64,000 nt of DNA, from assembly GCA_916613615.1 (NCBI GenBank), contig OU744736.1:961830-1025829 (forward strand), read 5' to 3'. Below the pieces are notes generated by a model that worked only from the letters and a program-made list of their open reading frames with translations, made no database searches and was not told the origin of the DNA. Source of the DNA: Steromphala cineraria (taxonomy: Eukaryota > Mollusca > Gastropoda > Trochida > Trochidae). Numbering within the stretch: position 1 is the stretch's first letter; each line of letters starts with the position of its first letter. Below are positions 37,440 through 49,263 of the stretch, piece by piece. The translations under genes and the position numbers were made by a program.

Positions 37440-40400
37440 TACATAAACTCCTTGTCTTCTTTACTTTCCTTATAATTGGAATTCAAGCAATTAAGTTCCC
37501 CCCCCTCATTCAACTTATCGCAATAAAACAATAATGAATACAGATATTGTGCTGTGACCAATCCAGTGACCAAAACACTCACCAAGGATACACATCGCAG
37601 AGAGACCAATACAATATCTCGATATCGAGTGGTTGTGCCATTATTGTGATCTAACAACAACCATTACTTAACAATATTGCACATTCAAGGTTTTTTAATG
37701 ATTGTTTTTAAGTATTTGTGGCAATAAAGAAAAATTTCTTTATGAATAATAACGTATATTTTCAAAATATAATATTTAGAATTATCATGCTATCATACAA
37801 TGTAAAATACTAACTCCCAATGTAGGATAACAGCTCCAAACAATTATCACCACTATCCTATATTAAACATATCCTCTTAAGTTTGTATCTCCAGGTTTGA
37901 GTGCAATGGTCAAAACCGCGACCGTACACAATAACCAGTACTGTAAATACTGCCTCTAGTTTAATTGCTCCTACCATCACAACCACCTCAAAACAACATT
38001 CACTGATCACTCTAGCTCACAGCTATTACCATTGCCAATGCAGTATACTTATAACACCAGTCTATTACTAGTCCAGTACAATCTCATATGAATGCTACTA
38101 CCTTCAAAACACTAAACAGTCTCTATATATGTCACAAATTTATTTTGGTGTTATTAACTGTCCATGTGTGTAATGTTACCGTAATGACTTCCTTAAAACA
38201 ACAGTCAAGAGTTCCACTATAGGTGAATTTCAGGAATTTTACATTTTGTAGCATTTAACCCTAGACCATTTAAGGTACGACGTTAGATCATTATAATAAA
38301 TGATGTGGATAATGGGTCTTGATTAAGACTTATTTTTTATAATCATTTCCATGATTACCATGATTGTCACGATATAATTGTTATTATCATCATTGCCAGC
38401 CTGTTGCATTGTGGCCAGTAAAACATTGTGTTGATCCTATTCATTTAGTTATGAAATAAAATTAACTTCACACCATGGACAGTCAAACAAGTAAGTCGTT
38501 TGTTACAATCTACGATTGTTTTACATTTAATTTGCCTGCACAGAACTATTTTTCCAATCAACTTGAAACAACTTTTGTTTATACAAATTGCAACCGCCAT
38601 AACAATGACGAACTCTTAAGTATAGGTCCAACCCATCATGGCATCACTACTAACAACAATTCCATATTTAAACAGGCTTCACATTCTACTCATGTATTCG
38701 TGTATTTTGTTGTTCCCATATAATGATTTAATGAGATATTTATCATCAACAGCATGACGATATACAAGAATATAACATATAGAAGCCTTGAAATAAATAT
38801 TGATTTATCTCATATTCATTAACAGTCAATCAAACATTTGGAATGAAGGAGACAATTTTCTTGCAAATCTAATGCAATTCATCTAAAAATTCAAGATAAT
38901 TCCCAAATGTTTTGTTTCCTAACATTCATATGACTTCAACATATAGATGGCTTAAACTTCCATTCATAAATTACAAAATGTAGATTTGGTATGGTCAACA
39001 AGTTTAATTTATTAAAGTTCTAAATTCACACTCTGCATGCAGCACTGCAACATGACTTGTCTTAATGTAGAATTATTAAGGTGATTTTATAATTCTAAGC
39101 ACATTGTATGGGTCATTTATTGTAGGACAAACATAGTAAAATGGGCAATTTGAAATACAATATTTCACGATATGTTTTAATAAAATTGTTATGTTTATAT
39201 TGCTGCAGTGTCTTTCTGACAGCAAACCTCTAATGTTATCACCCAACGACCTCACATAACCTATTGAAATACAAATATGTTTCACACACTGACAGTATCA
39301 TATGGCACATTTCCGAATGAATGAATGAATTGTTTATGAACATATAACACATGAAATGAAAACAAATACGTTTGAATATACAAGATAAAACTTATTATGC
39401 TGTGCCTCATTTGGCTGAAAAAACATGGTGTTAAATCAAACATGTATCAATGAACAATTTAAGTAATGTGAGTTATTGATCTCACTGACAGTATTCATGG
39501 ATGTCTTTAGAAAATATGTTTATCTACAAGAGAGGGTGGATAATCATAAGTGTGTGTTTGTTGTAAAATATATATTTTACAACAATGAATATATTCGACC
39601 CATGCAGTCGGATTTAACAACTTGCTATATTTACTAATGGTTTCTGAGAAAGAAACTCTTCCCCCGGTACACTTAAAATATAATTGATAACACATTTTTC
39701 ATCTGTTGGTGGTTTGAGATATATGGTTTCCACACACATACACCAAATATTGCATTTGGGGGAAAAGACACTAAAGATTGAAAACTCATCTGAATAAACT
39801 GTCTAAATGTTTATTCGAATCTACATCAACCTTTTAATACTTCATCAAATAATTGAAATATGCATAGACCACTTGAAGGTAATTGAAGCTTACATGTATA
39901 GATATCAAAGTTGATTGCAATGTTATACACCTCAAGGAACGGGCAAACCTTCACCCAAAAAGTTCTGTTTTAAAAAAATAGTTGGAAGGTATCGATATAA
40001 CCCTTTATAAATATTCTGGTTAACTTCTTTGTTACGCCCGTGCTTTACTTTATTGAAAGGATATAGTTATTTTATGGTTATTTTAACTTAAAATTTTAGT
40101 TTAAAATGAAGTTAAAAAATATTCATTGTGTTATTTCATTCATGTTTTAAATGTGTGTTTCCGTCAATTTCAATATAATCAATTTGATGGTAACTTCAGT
40201 CTGTGTTACATTAAAAATTTGACTGTAAGATAAAAGGTTGATTATCAAGAGTTAAGCCAACATACCAGGCATGACATTATATTTAATCATAAACAGATAA
40301 CGTTTTAGAAGCTGTGTCATAATACCCAAGTGTATACATGTAAATTTGGATTCTGATGTTAAATTCCGTATTAAGGAAATTTTTACCGACATACATTTTT

Positions 40401-42240
40401 TTAAATTAAAGGTTTTAGTTTTCGCACCTGTTCCAGTTTTGTGACAATACCAGGAGACTATTATGCACAGTAGGCTATTGAGGTCAGGCTGATATTACTA
40501 CAACAAATGAAGGCACAACACAGTAGCGACATACACAAACGGCTCAGCCATTGATTACCTCCCCTGCTACTGCAACTAATGATAATGCACTGAAAACCTG
40601 ATTTTTGTTTGCTGTACAAATCCTTTCATTTATCTGCGATAAAGACATTTATAGTCATTCTAGGAATGCTTTTTGTAGTCCCCAGCCAAACTGCGATCGA
40701 TAACGTAATCTCGCTATTTCATTGGCTGATGTTCCAACCAATCGACAAGCTCAAAATCTGCGGTCAATATCCATGCAGCTACGAACTATCTTGAAACTAG
40801 ATCAAGGCCGGAAAGAATGCAATCAGAGCTGCAAAGAGAACTCAACAGAGCTCATACATTGAGATATTGATGACATGGTAATATTATATATCATGGACGT
40901 GGTCCTTTTTTTTCAATTTAATATCACATTGCACTATTGAAGAATTCTAGATTATTTACAGCATACCCGTTGAAGGAAATTTGATATTGAACTCTAACGT
41001 GGCATAATTTGATATTGGTAGACCATTATATGGAAGAACTTTAATTCTTAAAGTTCATTTCAAAAGTTAACATATGAATATAATATAATAGTGCCATTTG
41101 GACGGAAAATATGTAGAGACAAACAGATACAAGATGGTAGAACACTATAGCATAAATGATATAAAATCAATGACTTCATTGTTAGATGAAGTGTATATTT
41201 AATAAATGTCATGCTATCGAGGGCTTACTGTGTAAATAATTTGCCATTATGGTTGGAACAAGAAATGCACAGCAAGATGAGTTTGTGCACGCTTCGTGGA
41301 AACACGAGAACATACGCACCCTTGCTAAAGAGGTCACATGCATTATTGACCTCACGTGTCTGATACGGGTATTATACGTGCATTGAAATATAACACGATG
41401 TTATCACAATAAACCTTCTGCAGAAAGCCCCTTTTGAAAGCTGTCCTCCAATTGGATCCAACCTGAGAAAGGGCGGGACACGTGACGGGTGGAGGGGGAT
41501 TCAGGTAGCCATAATTCAATTCATTGGAATGTCGTATTGCAAACTCATATACCCAGGGTAGACCCCCGCTTATGTGTGTTTATCTGAAACACGTCTCTGA
41601 TTGGTTGAAAACAGTCGACGTAACTGGAATGTTACACAATACGTGCATAGGTCTGTGACAGTTTTAGTTCTTGGTGACATTTGCCCACAACGAGTTCTTT
41701 ATGGATCAATTTCTCGTCGAGTGTAAAGTTGGGCCATTATGAAAGTCTCTACCAACCTCTGTAATCATTGTGTCTCGAGATATTCTGACAAAAAGTGATT
41801 CTCAACTTACATAAACTAGAAAACTATGATAAAAGTTAAATCATTTCTACAAGATTACCAACAAAATACATTAAATAGCAAAATATAAGAAACAAATTAA
41901 TTACGTAATGGGAATTGTGCATAAGATTCAAATTACTTTACTAATGAAATAAATACCGAAATAGGTTTAAGATGTGAGTTGTTAACCAACCAACCACTGT
42001 TCTTCAAATCAAATATACTTGTATAAATTCAGTAAAGGTGTGAACAGATCTTTATTTTAAACAACTTATGCGATTTGCAAAATGTATCATTTGTTTAGTT
42101 TATGAACATGAAACGAACAACAACATGAAAACAACAACGTTCTCTTGAATTCAAATGACTTCACCTGACAATGACATTCAACTTATTTTTAAATGGTAGT
42201 TTTTGAAGCTTTGATTGGACTCTAAAACCACTCTCTGAGA
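37440..42240. other. Gene-free stretch with a perfect palindrome and a promoter-like patch
   Basis: A 28-nt perfect palindrome centred on TATATA lies at about 39557-39584. Around 41.45-41.60 kb there are a CCAATT, a GC-box-like GGGCGGGAC, an E-box CACGTG and an inverted CCAAT (ATTGG), looking like a small promoter or enhancer with no visible exon. At 38475 an ATG in good context is followed 16 nt on by GTAAGT, a first-exon look-alike without a partner. Confidence 0.35.
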
Positions 42241-43373
42241 CAATCAAAGCGGTAGATGTCTACCAATCATGCGACTGAAATACATTACTTAGCCTAATAT
42301 TACATCGCTTTGAGCATGCACCTTGTGTATGGATATAGCGCTATACAAATATTATATATCAACCAATCGTCGACATCAATTGGTCAGTGCCTGTCCATTA
42401 CACAATGGTATTATAATGAATTGCTACCCAGACCTCCCTGTGTGAATTGACCACCATAGATAGGAAGTTGGGGACACTTTTGGACAGCGTTTTCATTTTG
42501 GTAAAGTAATCATATACTTGTCGCCTAACACCACCTCCGATTGACACCAAAAAGTTAATTATTAAATGATTGTTATGACATTTCTTGACACAACCTTTTC
42601 AAAAGTGTTACGTTTTCCCAGTTGACCACTTAAAAATGTGTTTAAAACGATAGATACATGAAAAGGTCAGTTATGTTGCAATGCCAATACCATACATCTA
42701 TCAGATAGCTGTTCTTGTCTATTTGAAATTAACCTACCATTCCAAATGTCAATCGTCAGTCTCTTTATCAATGTGAACTGAAACGGATCATTATTACGGT
42801 TTATAAGTCTAGCTTAAAGTTGTCGTTGTTTTATACAATATTGGTAAATATGGGTAGTTATGGTATGACATCAGCGTGTCTTCGAAATTGATATGTCGAA
42901 AATGCTCATCTGATTTATTCGACACTGTTATGAACGAATGGTACCTGTCACCAACGCTAGGTCAATATGCTCAAACGACCTTGCGATAAAGACATTAATT
43001 ATAAACTATTGGATAAATTTCAATTGATGCCATTATAGGCAATTCTAAACTTTCGAGTCACTCATTACATTTAGGAAACTAGAAAAACTCACCTTTTAAA
43101 TAAATACCCACAAGGGAAACTAATTAAAAGCACACGGTTTGAGTGGACGTTTACAGCTGCATACCATAGTTTACCTTTGACAGTGCCAGAACCTGCCATA
43201 ATATTCTAACTTTAAGAAGAAATATTTTATATAATTAGTATGCGTTTATTGTATATAAGTTTTATTGATCTTTTATATCCCTGCATGTTTTAGTATCATT
43301 TTATTGTAATATTGTCTCTCATAAATCGCTGAGCGATTCGATGTATTATACATGTGAGACGTAAATAAACTTT

Positions 43374-43425
<52 letters not shown>

Positions 43426-43939
43426 CCATAAGTTTGTTCACCTGCTTGTGATCTCAGTGCAAATATCATGTAATTTGGTTTCGTTTTGACGTTCATAAAA
43501 CACCTCCAGGACCACTAACTACAGAAGTTTATCAATTGTCCATGTGCAAAAAAAACATTCCCAAACCAAAGTTCGGGATCGCCTTGTCACTGGTGCTGAA
43601 TGTCGATATTTGGCATTGTTAAATAAACAGATGGGGTCATATTTGTGAAATTCGGATTTTATTAAATTTCGATTAAAATCATCCATGTAAACTTTGTAGG
43701 AGAAAAATCAGCACAGTTACATTGCATTAGCGCAAAGGAGCACATATGAAAAAGATCTAAAGCTGTTGATCACTTATGAAGGATTTTGTAGAGCAAAATA
43801 AAAAATCAGTGTTTTCGAAATTTGGACCCCTGGTCACTTCAATGTTACAGCTATCTGCTAGGTATGACATTCGAATGTGTCAACACAAACTGAATCTTAA
43901 CTTATGCAGTGAAATGTCATCATTATCGGTTTCGTTTTT
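42241..43939. repeat. 1.7-kb tandem duplication, copy 1
   Basis: Direct repeat of 43940-45633, about 97-98% identical by eye. It contains a retroposon-like 3' tail (GGATATAGCGCTATACAAAT near 42330), and a CTGT microsatellite (43375-43424, about 12 units). No coding sequence. Small indels distinguish the copies. Confidence 0.9.
43375..43424. repeat. CTGT microsatellite
   Basis: About 12 uninterrupted CTGT units, following GACGTAAATAAACTTTT. The paralogous position in copy 2 has about 7 units. Confidence 0.95.
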
Positions 43940-45075
43940 CAATCAAAGCGGTAGATGTCTTAATAGTCTACCAATCATGCGACTGAAATGCATTACTTAG
44001 CCTAATATTACATCGCTTTGAGCATGCACCTTGTGTATGGATATAGCGCTATACAAATATTATATATCAACCAATCGTCGACATCAATTGGTCAGTGCCT
44101 GTCCACTACACAATGGTATTATAATGAATTGCTACCCAGACCTCCCTGTGTGAATTGACCACCATAGATAGGAAGTTGGGGACACTTTTGGACAGCGTTT
44201 TCATTTTAGTAAAGTAATCATATACTTGTCGCCTAACACCACCTCCGATTGACACCAAAAAGTTAATTATTAAATGATTGTTATGACACTTCTTGACACA
44301 ACCTTTTCAAAAGTGTTACGTTTTCCCAGTTGACCACTTAAAAATGTGTTTAAAACGATAGATACATGAAAAGGTCAGTTATGTTGCAATGCCAATACCA
44401 TACATCTATCAGATAGCTGTTCTTGTCTATTTGAAATTAACCTACCATTCCAAATGTCAATCGTCAGTCACTTTATCAATGTGAACTGAAACGGATCATT
44501 ATTACGGTTTATAAGTCTAGCTTAAAGTTGTCGTTGTTTTATACAATATTGGTAAATATGGGTAGTTATGGTATGACATCAGCGTGTCTTCGAAATTGAT
44601 ATGTCGAAAATGCTCATCTGATTTATTCGACACTGTTATGAACGAATGATACCTGTCACCAACGCTAGGTCAATATGCTCAAACGACCTTGCGATAAAGA
44701 CATTAAACTATTGGATCAATTTCAATTGATGCCATTATAGGCAATTCTAAACCTTCGAGTCACTCATTACATTTAGGAAACTAGAAAAACTGACCTTTTA
44801 AATAAATACCCACAAGGGAAACTAATTAAAAGCACACGGTTTGAGTGGACGTTTACAGCTGCATACCATAGTTTACCTTTGACAGTGCCAGAACCTGCCA
44901 TAATATTCTAACTTTAAGAAGAAATATTTTATATAATTAGTATGCGTTTATTGTATATAAGTTTTATTGATCTTTTATATCCCTGCATGTTTTAGTATCA
45001 TTTTATTGTAATATTGTCTCTCATAAATCGCTGAGCGATTGGATGTATAATACATGTGAGACGTAAATAAACTTT

Positions 45076-45107
<32 letters not shown>

Positions 45108-45633
45108 CCATAAATTTGTTCACCTGCTTGTGATCTCAGTACAAATATCATGTAATTTGGGTTTCGTTTTGACGTTCATTAAACAACTCCAGGACCACTT
45201 ACAGAAGATTATCAATTGTCCATGTGCAAAAAAAACATTCCCAAAGCAAAGTTCGGGATCGCCTTGTCACTGGTGCTGAATGTCGATATTTGGCATTGTT
45301 AAATAGACAGATGGGGTCATATTTGTGAAATTCGGATTTTATTAAATTTCGATTAAAATCATCCATGTAAACTTTGTAGGAGAAAAATCAGCACAGTTAC
45401 ATTGCATTAGCGCAAAGGAGCACATATGAAAAAGATCTAAAGCTGTTGATCACATATGAAGGATTTTGTAGAGCAAAATAAAAAATCAGTGTTTTCGAAA
45501 TTTTGACCCCTGGTCACTTCAATGACCTGCCAAATGTGTTACAGCTATCTGCTAGGTATGACATTCGAATGTGTCAACACAAACTGAATCTTAACTTATG
45601 CAGTGAAATGTCATCATTATCGGTTTCGTTTTT
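43940..45633. repeat. 1.7-kb tandem duplication, copy 2
   Basis: Head-to-tail with copy 1. It differs by a 7-bp insertion (TTAATAG) near its start, a shorter CTGT run (45077-45106), loss of about 13 bp near 44706, and a 17-bp insertion near 45525. It breaks off at CGGTTTCGTTTTT, where unique sequence resumes. Confidence 0.9.
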
Positions 45634-45639
45634 ACAATG

Positions 45640-45705
45640 ATATGATGTCGCAAAGACGTTACAAATTACATGATATTTGCACTAGAATACGAAGGCAAGT
45701 GAACA
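45640..45705 (-). repeat. Inverted match to the segment after the CTGT run
   Basis: The reverse complement of this segment (AAATTACATGATATTTGCAC and flanks, ending GTGAACAAACTT) matches 43430-43490 and 45112-45170. The inverted copies may mark the end of the element from which the 1.7-kb duplication arose. Confidence 0.55.
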
Positions 45706-47290
45706 AACTTCAGATACGCAGCTGTATATGCCTCTGGTTATCATGGTAGCAATTCACAGAAAATAAATAAAAACGTATGAAGGTGAAAATCAAATTGTAT
45801 ATACTTGAGTACTGACTTTTCCATTACCCCTTAAAATGTAATGTGTATGTGATGTCTTGGAGACAAGTTTGTAACATTCTGGAGCAAGGTCTGACTCATG
45901 TCCTTGATGAACTCAGTTCACTGCAACCGGAAGGAGTTATACAGCCATGAGAAATCTTTGATTTTGTATTTTTGTCAGCGCATATCACTTGACTCCTGTC
46001 TTGTTATTGTAACACATATTCTGTGATCAATTGCAGAACTTCTGTCCAAAGTTGTTGTAATTTACCTTTATTGACAAATCATAAAGAGAACCCAGGAAGT
46101 GCTCTTTCTATTTTTCCAAAACTGAATTGGCACTAAGTAAAAAGACTGAGGTATTCGTCAAACGAAATTCTAAGCCATCGGAGAGAGGAAGCAGTTCTTT
46201 ATCGTAACTCATAAACCTTTGTATCTCGAACATATTTGTTAAAAACACTTGTTTCAGTGACAGGTATTACTTATTATTCCTTGTATCAGTATTGGAAAGA
46301 ACAGTATTCAAAATATGTTTCAGGTGACCCAACAGTGCCACTGTACATTGGTAAATAAATTGTTTTAACTGACTTAGTTGTACATGTATGTTTCCAAGGA
46401 CGATGAGATTAATAAGGTTCTTACATAAGGGTTGTAGTATGATTTGATTGGATATGGATAGGTGTGTCACACTAATTGAATGAACCGGTGTAGCAACGCA
46501 GCTTATAGGGCTACAGACAGCCAAGCCTACGAGTCTAAATGTATCATTATCGATCTTAGGACTCAAGGTCTTTTCTTGAGAAATAAACAAGTGGAAAACA
46601 GGCTTAACTATCAGAGATCAATTATAATGTATCTACCATATTTAGAACAACATAATGAAGAAATGTTATTACTTTAGTCAGATATTGTATTTTTTCAACC
46701 ATTAAAATGTAAAGCATTTTTTTAAAAAATGATGGACATGATTAAGTTGTAAGAAATACATTCCAAACGTTATAAATATAAAATGTCATCATCAAATTGA
46801 AGTTAACAAGAAAAACAACAAGAGAGGAAACCGAGCATAAAACGTTTGTTCTAAATGAAGTCTGCATAATTTAGTTTGTTAATATATTATTTAAAATTTT
46901 GCTGCAAAAGAAGTTTCTTTGTTCAAATGAAGTTGTGACCTGTTACCAAGTGCTTAACATTTATCCCATTTTTATATTTAAGGTTTAATATATATATTTT
47001 TCGTTCGCATTAGGCATATTTTGTCCAGCATATACGGGGCAGCACTTTCTCTTATTGCAATTTCATAAATGACCAAACATTATGGTTCAGTGTTTATCTT
47101 ACAAGTTGTAACAAATGGCAGTGTCTTTATAGGAAAGGGAAAACGACAAAGCGAATAAGGAACAAATGCATTTCACTTAATGTCTCTGCAAAACTGTTTT
47201 AAGATTGCGTCATTTAAGTTTTCTGAATCTGAACCTAGCTTGAGTTACATTTTCTGCCACATTTTAAAAACTTGGAGGTGCAAGTACGAG
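45706..47290. other. Gene-free stretch
   Basis: No exon, repeat array or element can be supported. Confidence 0.45.
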
Positions 47291-47291
47291 A

Positions 47292-47513
47292 ATGCATGGA
47301 GATGTCAAAATACTCGACCTATATTTAATGGTGTTAGCACATTACATCCTTGTTCCAATAGCTGGAGGTCAACAGCTGAAATTTGAAGATGACGACCACA
47401 AAACGGAACACGCCCAACACAGAGCTCTGTTACTTCCCTTTAGCACCGAGGACAATACTTGGTGGTTCAGAAGATACAACTTCCCCTGTCCAATTGACAA
47501 CTACTGTTTATAG
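47292..47513 (+). CDS. Candidate small secreted peptide precursor (hypothetical)
   Basis: A 73-residue ATG-to-stop frame, unrecognised. Residues about 6-25 are hydrophobic (ILDLYLMVLAHYILVPIA) and could be a signal peptide. An acidic, hydrophilic middle (KFEDDDHKTEH) is followed by DNTWWFRR, a dibasic cleavage-type site, and a C-terminus YNFPCPIDNYCL with two cysteines five residues apart. That layout resembles precursors of disulfide-ring neuropeptides such as allatostatin C, but the ring size differs and no family match is claimed. The frame is a little richer in GC than its surroundings. No clear promoter was found, and the nearest AATAAA is about 400 bp downstream. It may be a chance frame or one exon of a larger gene. 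Confidence 0.3.
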   Translation: MHGDVKILDLYLMVLAHYILVPIAGGQQLKFEDDDHKTEHAQHRALLLPFSTEDNTWWFRRYNFPCPIDNYCL

Positions 47514-48491
47514 ATATGTGTAAGTGAATAATAGACTAAGTGACTCTAAGTTTACAGAAATAAGATCGGATTACTGTTTAGCAAAGATGGCAGGAAAGAG
47601 CCACTAGATTTTCGAAGTATAATTTGAACTACTATTGCTCATTGATGATGAATGAATCACGTACTTGGTACTTGTACACGTACAAGTACTTGGCATTGAA
47701 GGGTTCCGATGAGCACAAAGAATCAGTTAATTCGTTAAATGTACTTGAATAATAGAAGTAGCAAAAGACAATTAACTTTATGAAGAAATTCCCAATATAG
47801 CATTCAAAACATCCAATTATAAATAAGGTACATATATCATTGACATTTGAAAAACTACATCGAATAACCGTTACGAATCTGAAAAACAATAAAAGACATT
47901 GTTGATTTTCTACACTAAATAAAAATCTTTATCATCTGAAATCAAATTCAGTACAAAGTACATCGTTGACAATGATTTATCTATCAATAATCATATTGCA
48001 TAAAATGGTTAATTAGTTGACCTATATATAGGCGTCTCACTCAAACAATTGCATATTATAAATTTTTGTTAGGGTGGTGGTGGGATTCAAACTCCACTGT
48101 ATTTGGTCTGCAACTAAACCGCAAACGTTTTCCTTAACCCATTAACATATATTAACAAAGGCGTAAGTTTGAGGCCATCTTTCAAAGACTTGAATAATCT
48201 AAATGATTTGTACAAATAGTCAATTTATCATGTCATGATTGTATTAAAATCTCAACGTATTTTTCATTTCGTGCAAAATATTAGCTTAATGGGGTTTCAA
48301 GAGCATATAATTTCGATCGCTTTGTGATTTGATCTACATAATTAGGTAAACTAGAAATGTGAATGAAAAACTGTTTTGTGAAGCAGCTTTGGAAGAACCA
48401 CGAACCAAATAAACACATGACAAATATTGACTCTTGATAAATATATCGTTTCAATATACTAAATTTTCAGATAGTTTTTTTTCCTAATATC

Positions 48492-48502
48492 ATAAGCTCA
48501 GT
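48492..48502 (+). repeat. Target-site duplication, left copy (LINE)
   Basis: ATAAGCTCAGT, repeated exactly at 49253-49263 directly after the poly(A)-rich tail of the LINE insertion. Confidence 0.8.
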
Positions 48503-49117
48503 AACACGCCTGCTGGAAATAAGCACCTTTATAATACCCTATTGAATTCATCATTTTTTATGCTACCATGCTATTCCAAATGGGAACGTGTTTTAGATAC
48601 ATATTTCACTGAAAAAGAATGGATGATTTTTAATATTATTCCAATAACATGTACCAAAAGCACTGAGTTAAGATGGTTGCAATACAGGATTATTCACAAT
48701 ATTCTGCCAACAAAATGCTTACTTTACAGAATAAAATACACAGATTCACCTCTTTGTTCTTTCTGTAAACAAGATCTAGAAACAGTGGAACACCTTTTTT
48801 GGCAATGTGAAATTGTAAAAGCAATATGGTCTGAAGTAGAACAATGGCTTCAATCGGTTCAAATAAAAATTAAGTTTTCCTGTGAAAATGTTTTGTTTGG
48901 TTTTAAAGGTGTTAATAATAATCCTGTTAATGCAATCACCCTCGTTATAAAACAATATATTTTTAGATGTGCTTTGGGGAGTTATATGCCTTATATCTGT
49001 TTCACTAAAAGAGAAATTATTAAATACTATGAAATCACCAAATATATCAATTTATCAAATGGTACTGAACAAAAATTTGTTAAATTCTGGTCAACGTTGC
49101 ATTTGTTATTGAGTTAA
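48503..49117 (+). pseudogene. LINE ORF2 C-terminal fragment with zinc knuckle
   Basis: Open in one frame from the insertion edge (NTPAGNKHLYNTLL...) to TAA at 49115-49117, about 204 residues. KWERVLDTYF and ELRWLQYRIIHNILPT lead into CSFCKQDLETVEHLFWQC, a Cys-x2-Cys-x8-His-x4-Cys knuckle of the zf-RVT type found after the reverse transcriptase domain of L1/Tx1-like elements. The endonuclease and catalytic reverse transcriptase parts are absent, so it cannot act on its own. Confidence 0.85.
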
Positions 49118-49252
49118 TTTTATACAATGTATTACTTACACTTTGAGCTTCTTATGTTGTATACAATTTCATTCATTATATATATGTAATGTACTGTTTG
49201 TTAAGGACTGTATGCCTGTAAATGCAAAAAAACTGAAATAAAAGAAAAAAAA
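48503..49252 (+). mobile_element. 5'-truncated non-LTR retrotransposon (L1/Tx1-like)
   Basis: An insertion of 750 bp bounded by an exact 11-bp target-site duplication. It carries only the C-terminal end of the reverse transcriptase ORF, a ~135-bp 3' UTR and an A-rich tail (AATAAAAGAAAAAAAA). Its open frame runs from the very first bases, showing that truncation cut inside ORF2, as expected for target-primed reverse transcription that stopped early. An intact frame and exact duplication imply a fairly recent insertion. Confidence 0.85.
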
Positions 49253-49263
49253 ATAAGCTCAGT
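49253..49263 (+). repeat. Target-site duplication, right copy (LINE)
   Basis: ATAAGCTCAGT directly after the A-rich tail; matches 48492-48502. Confidence 0.8.

Noticed and set aside
38475..38490. ATG in good context followed by GTAAGT (possible first exon)
   Set aside because: It would join in phase 1, which does not fit the first exons of ETS gene 2, and no other partner exon is visible.
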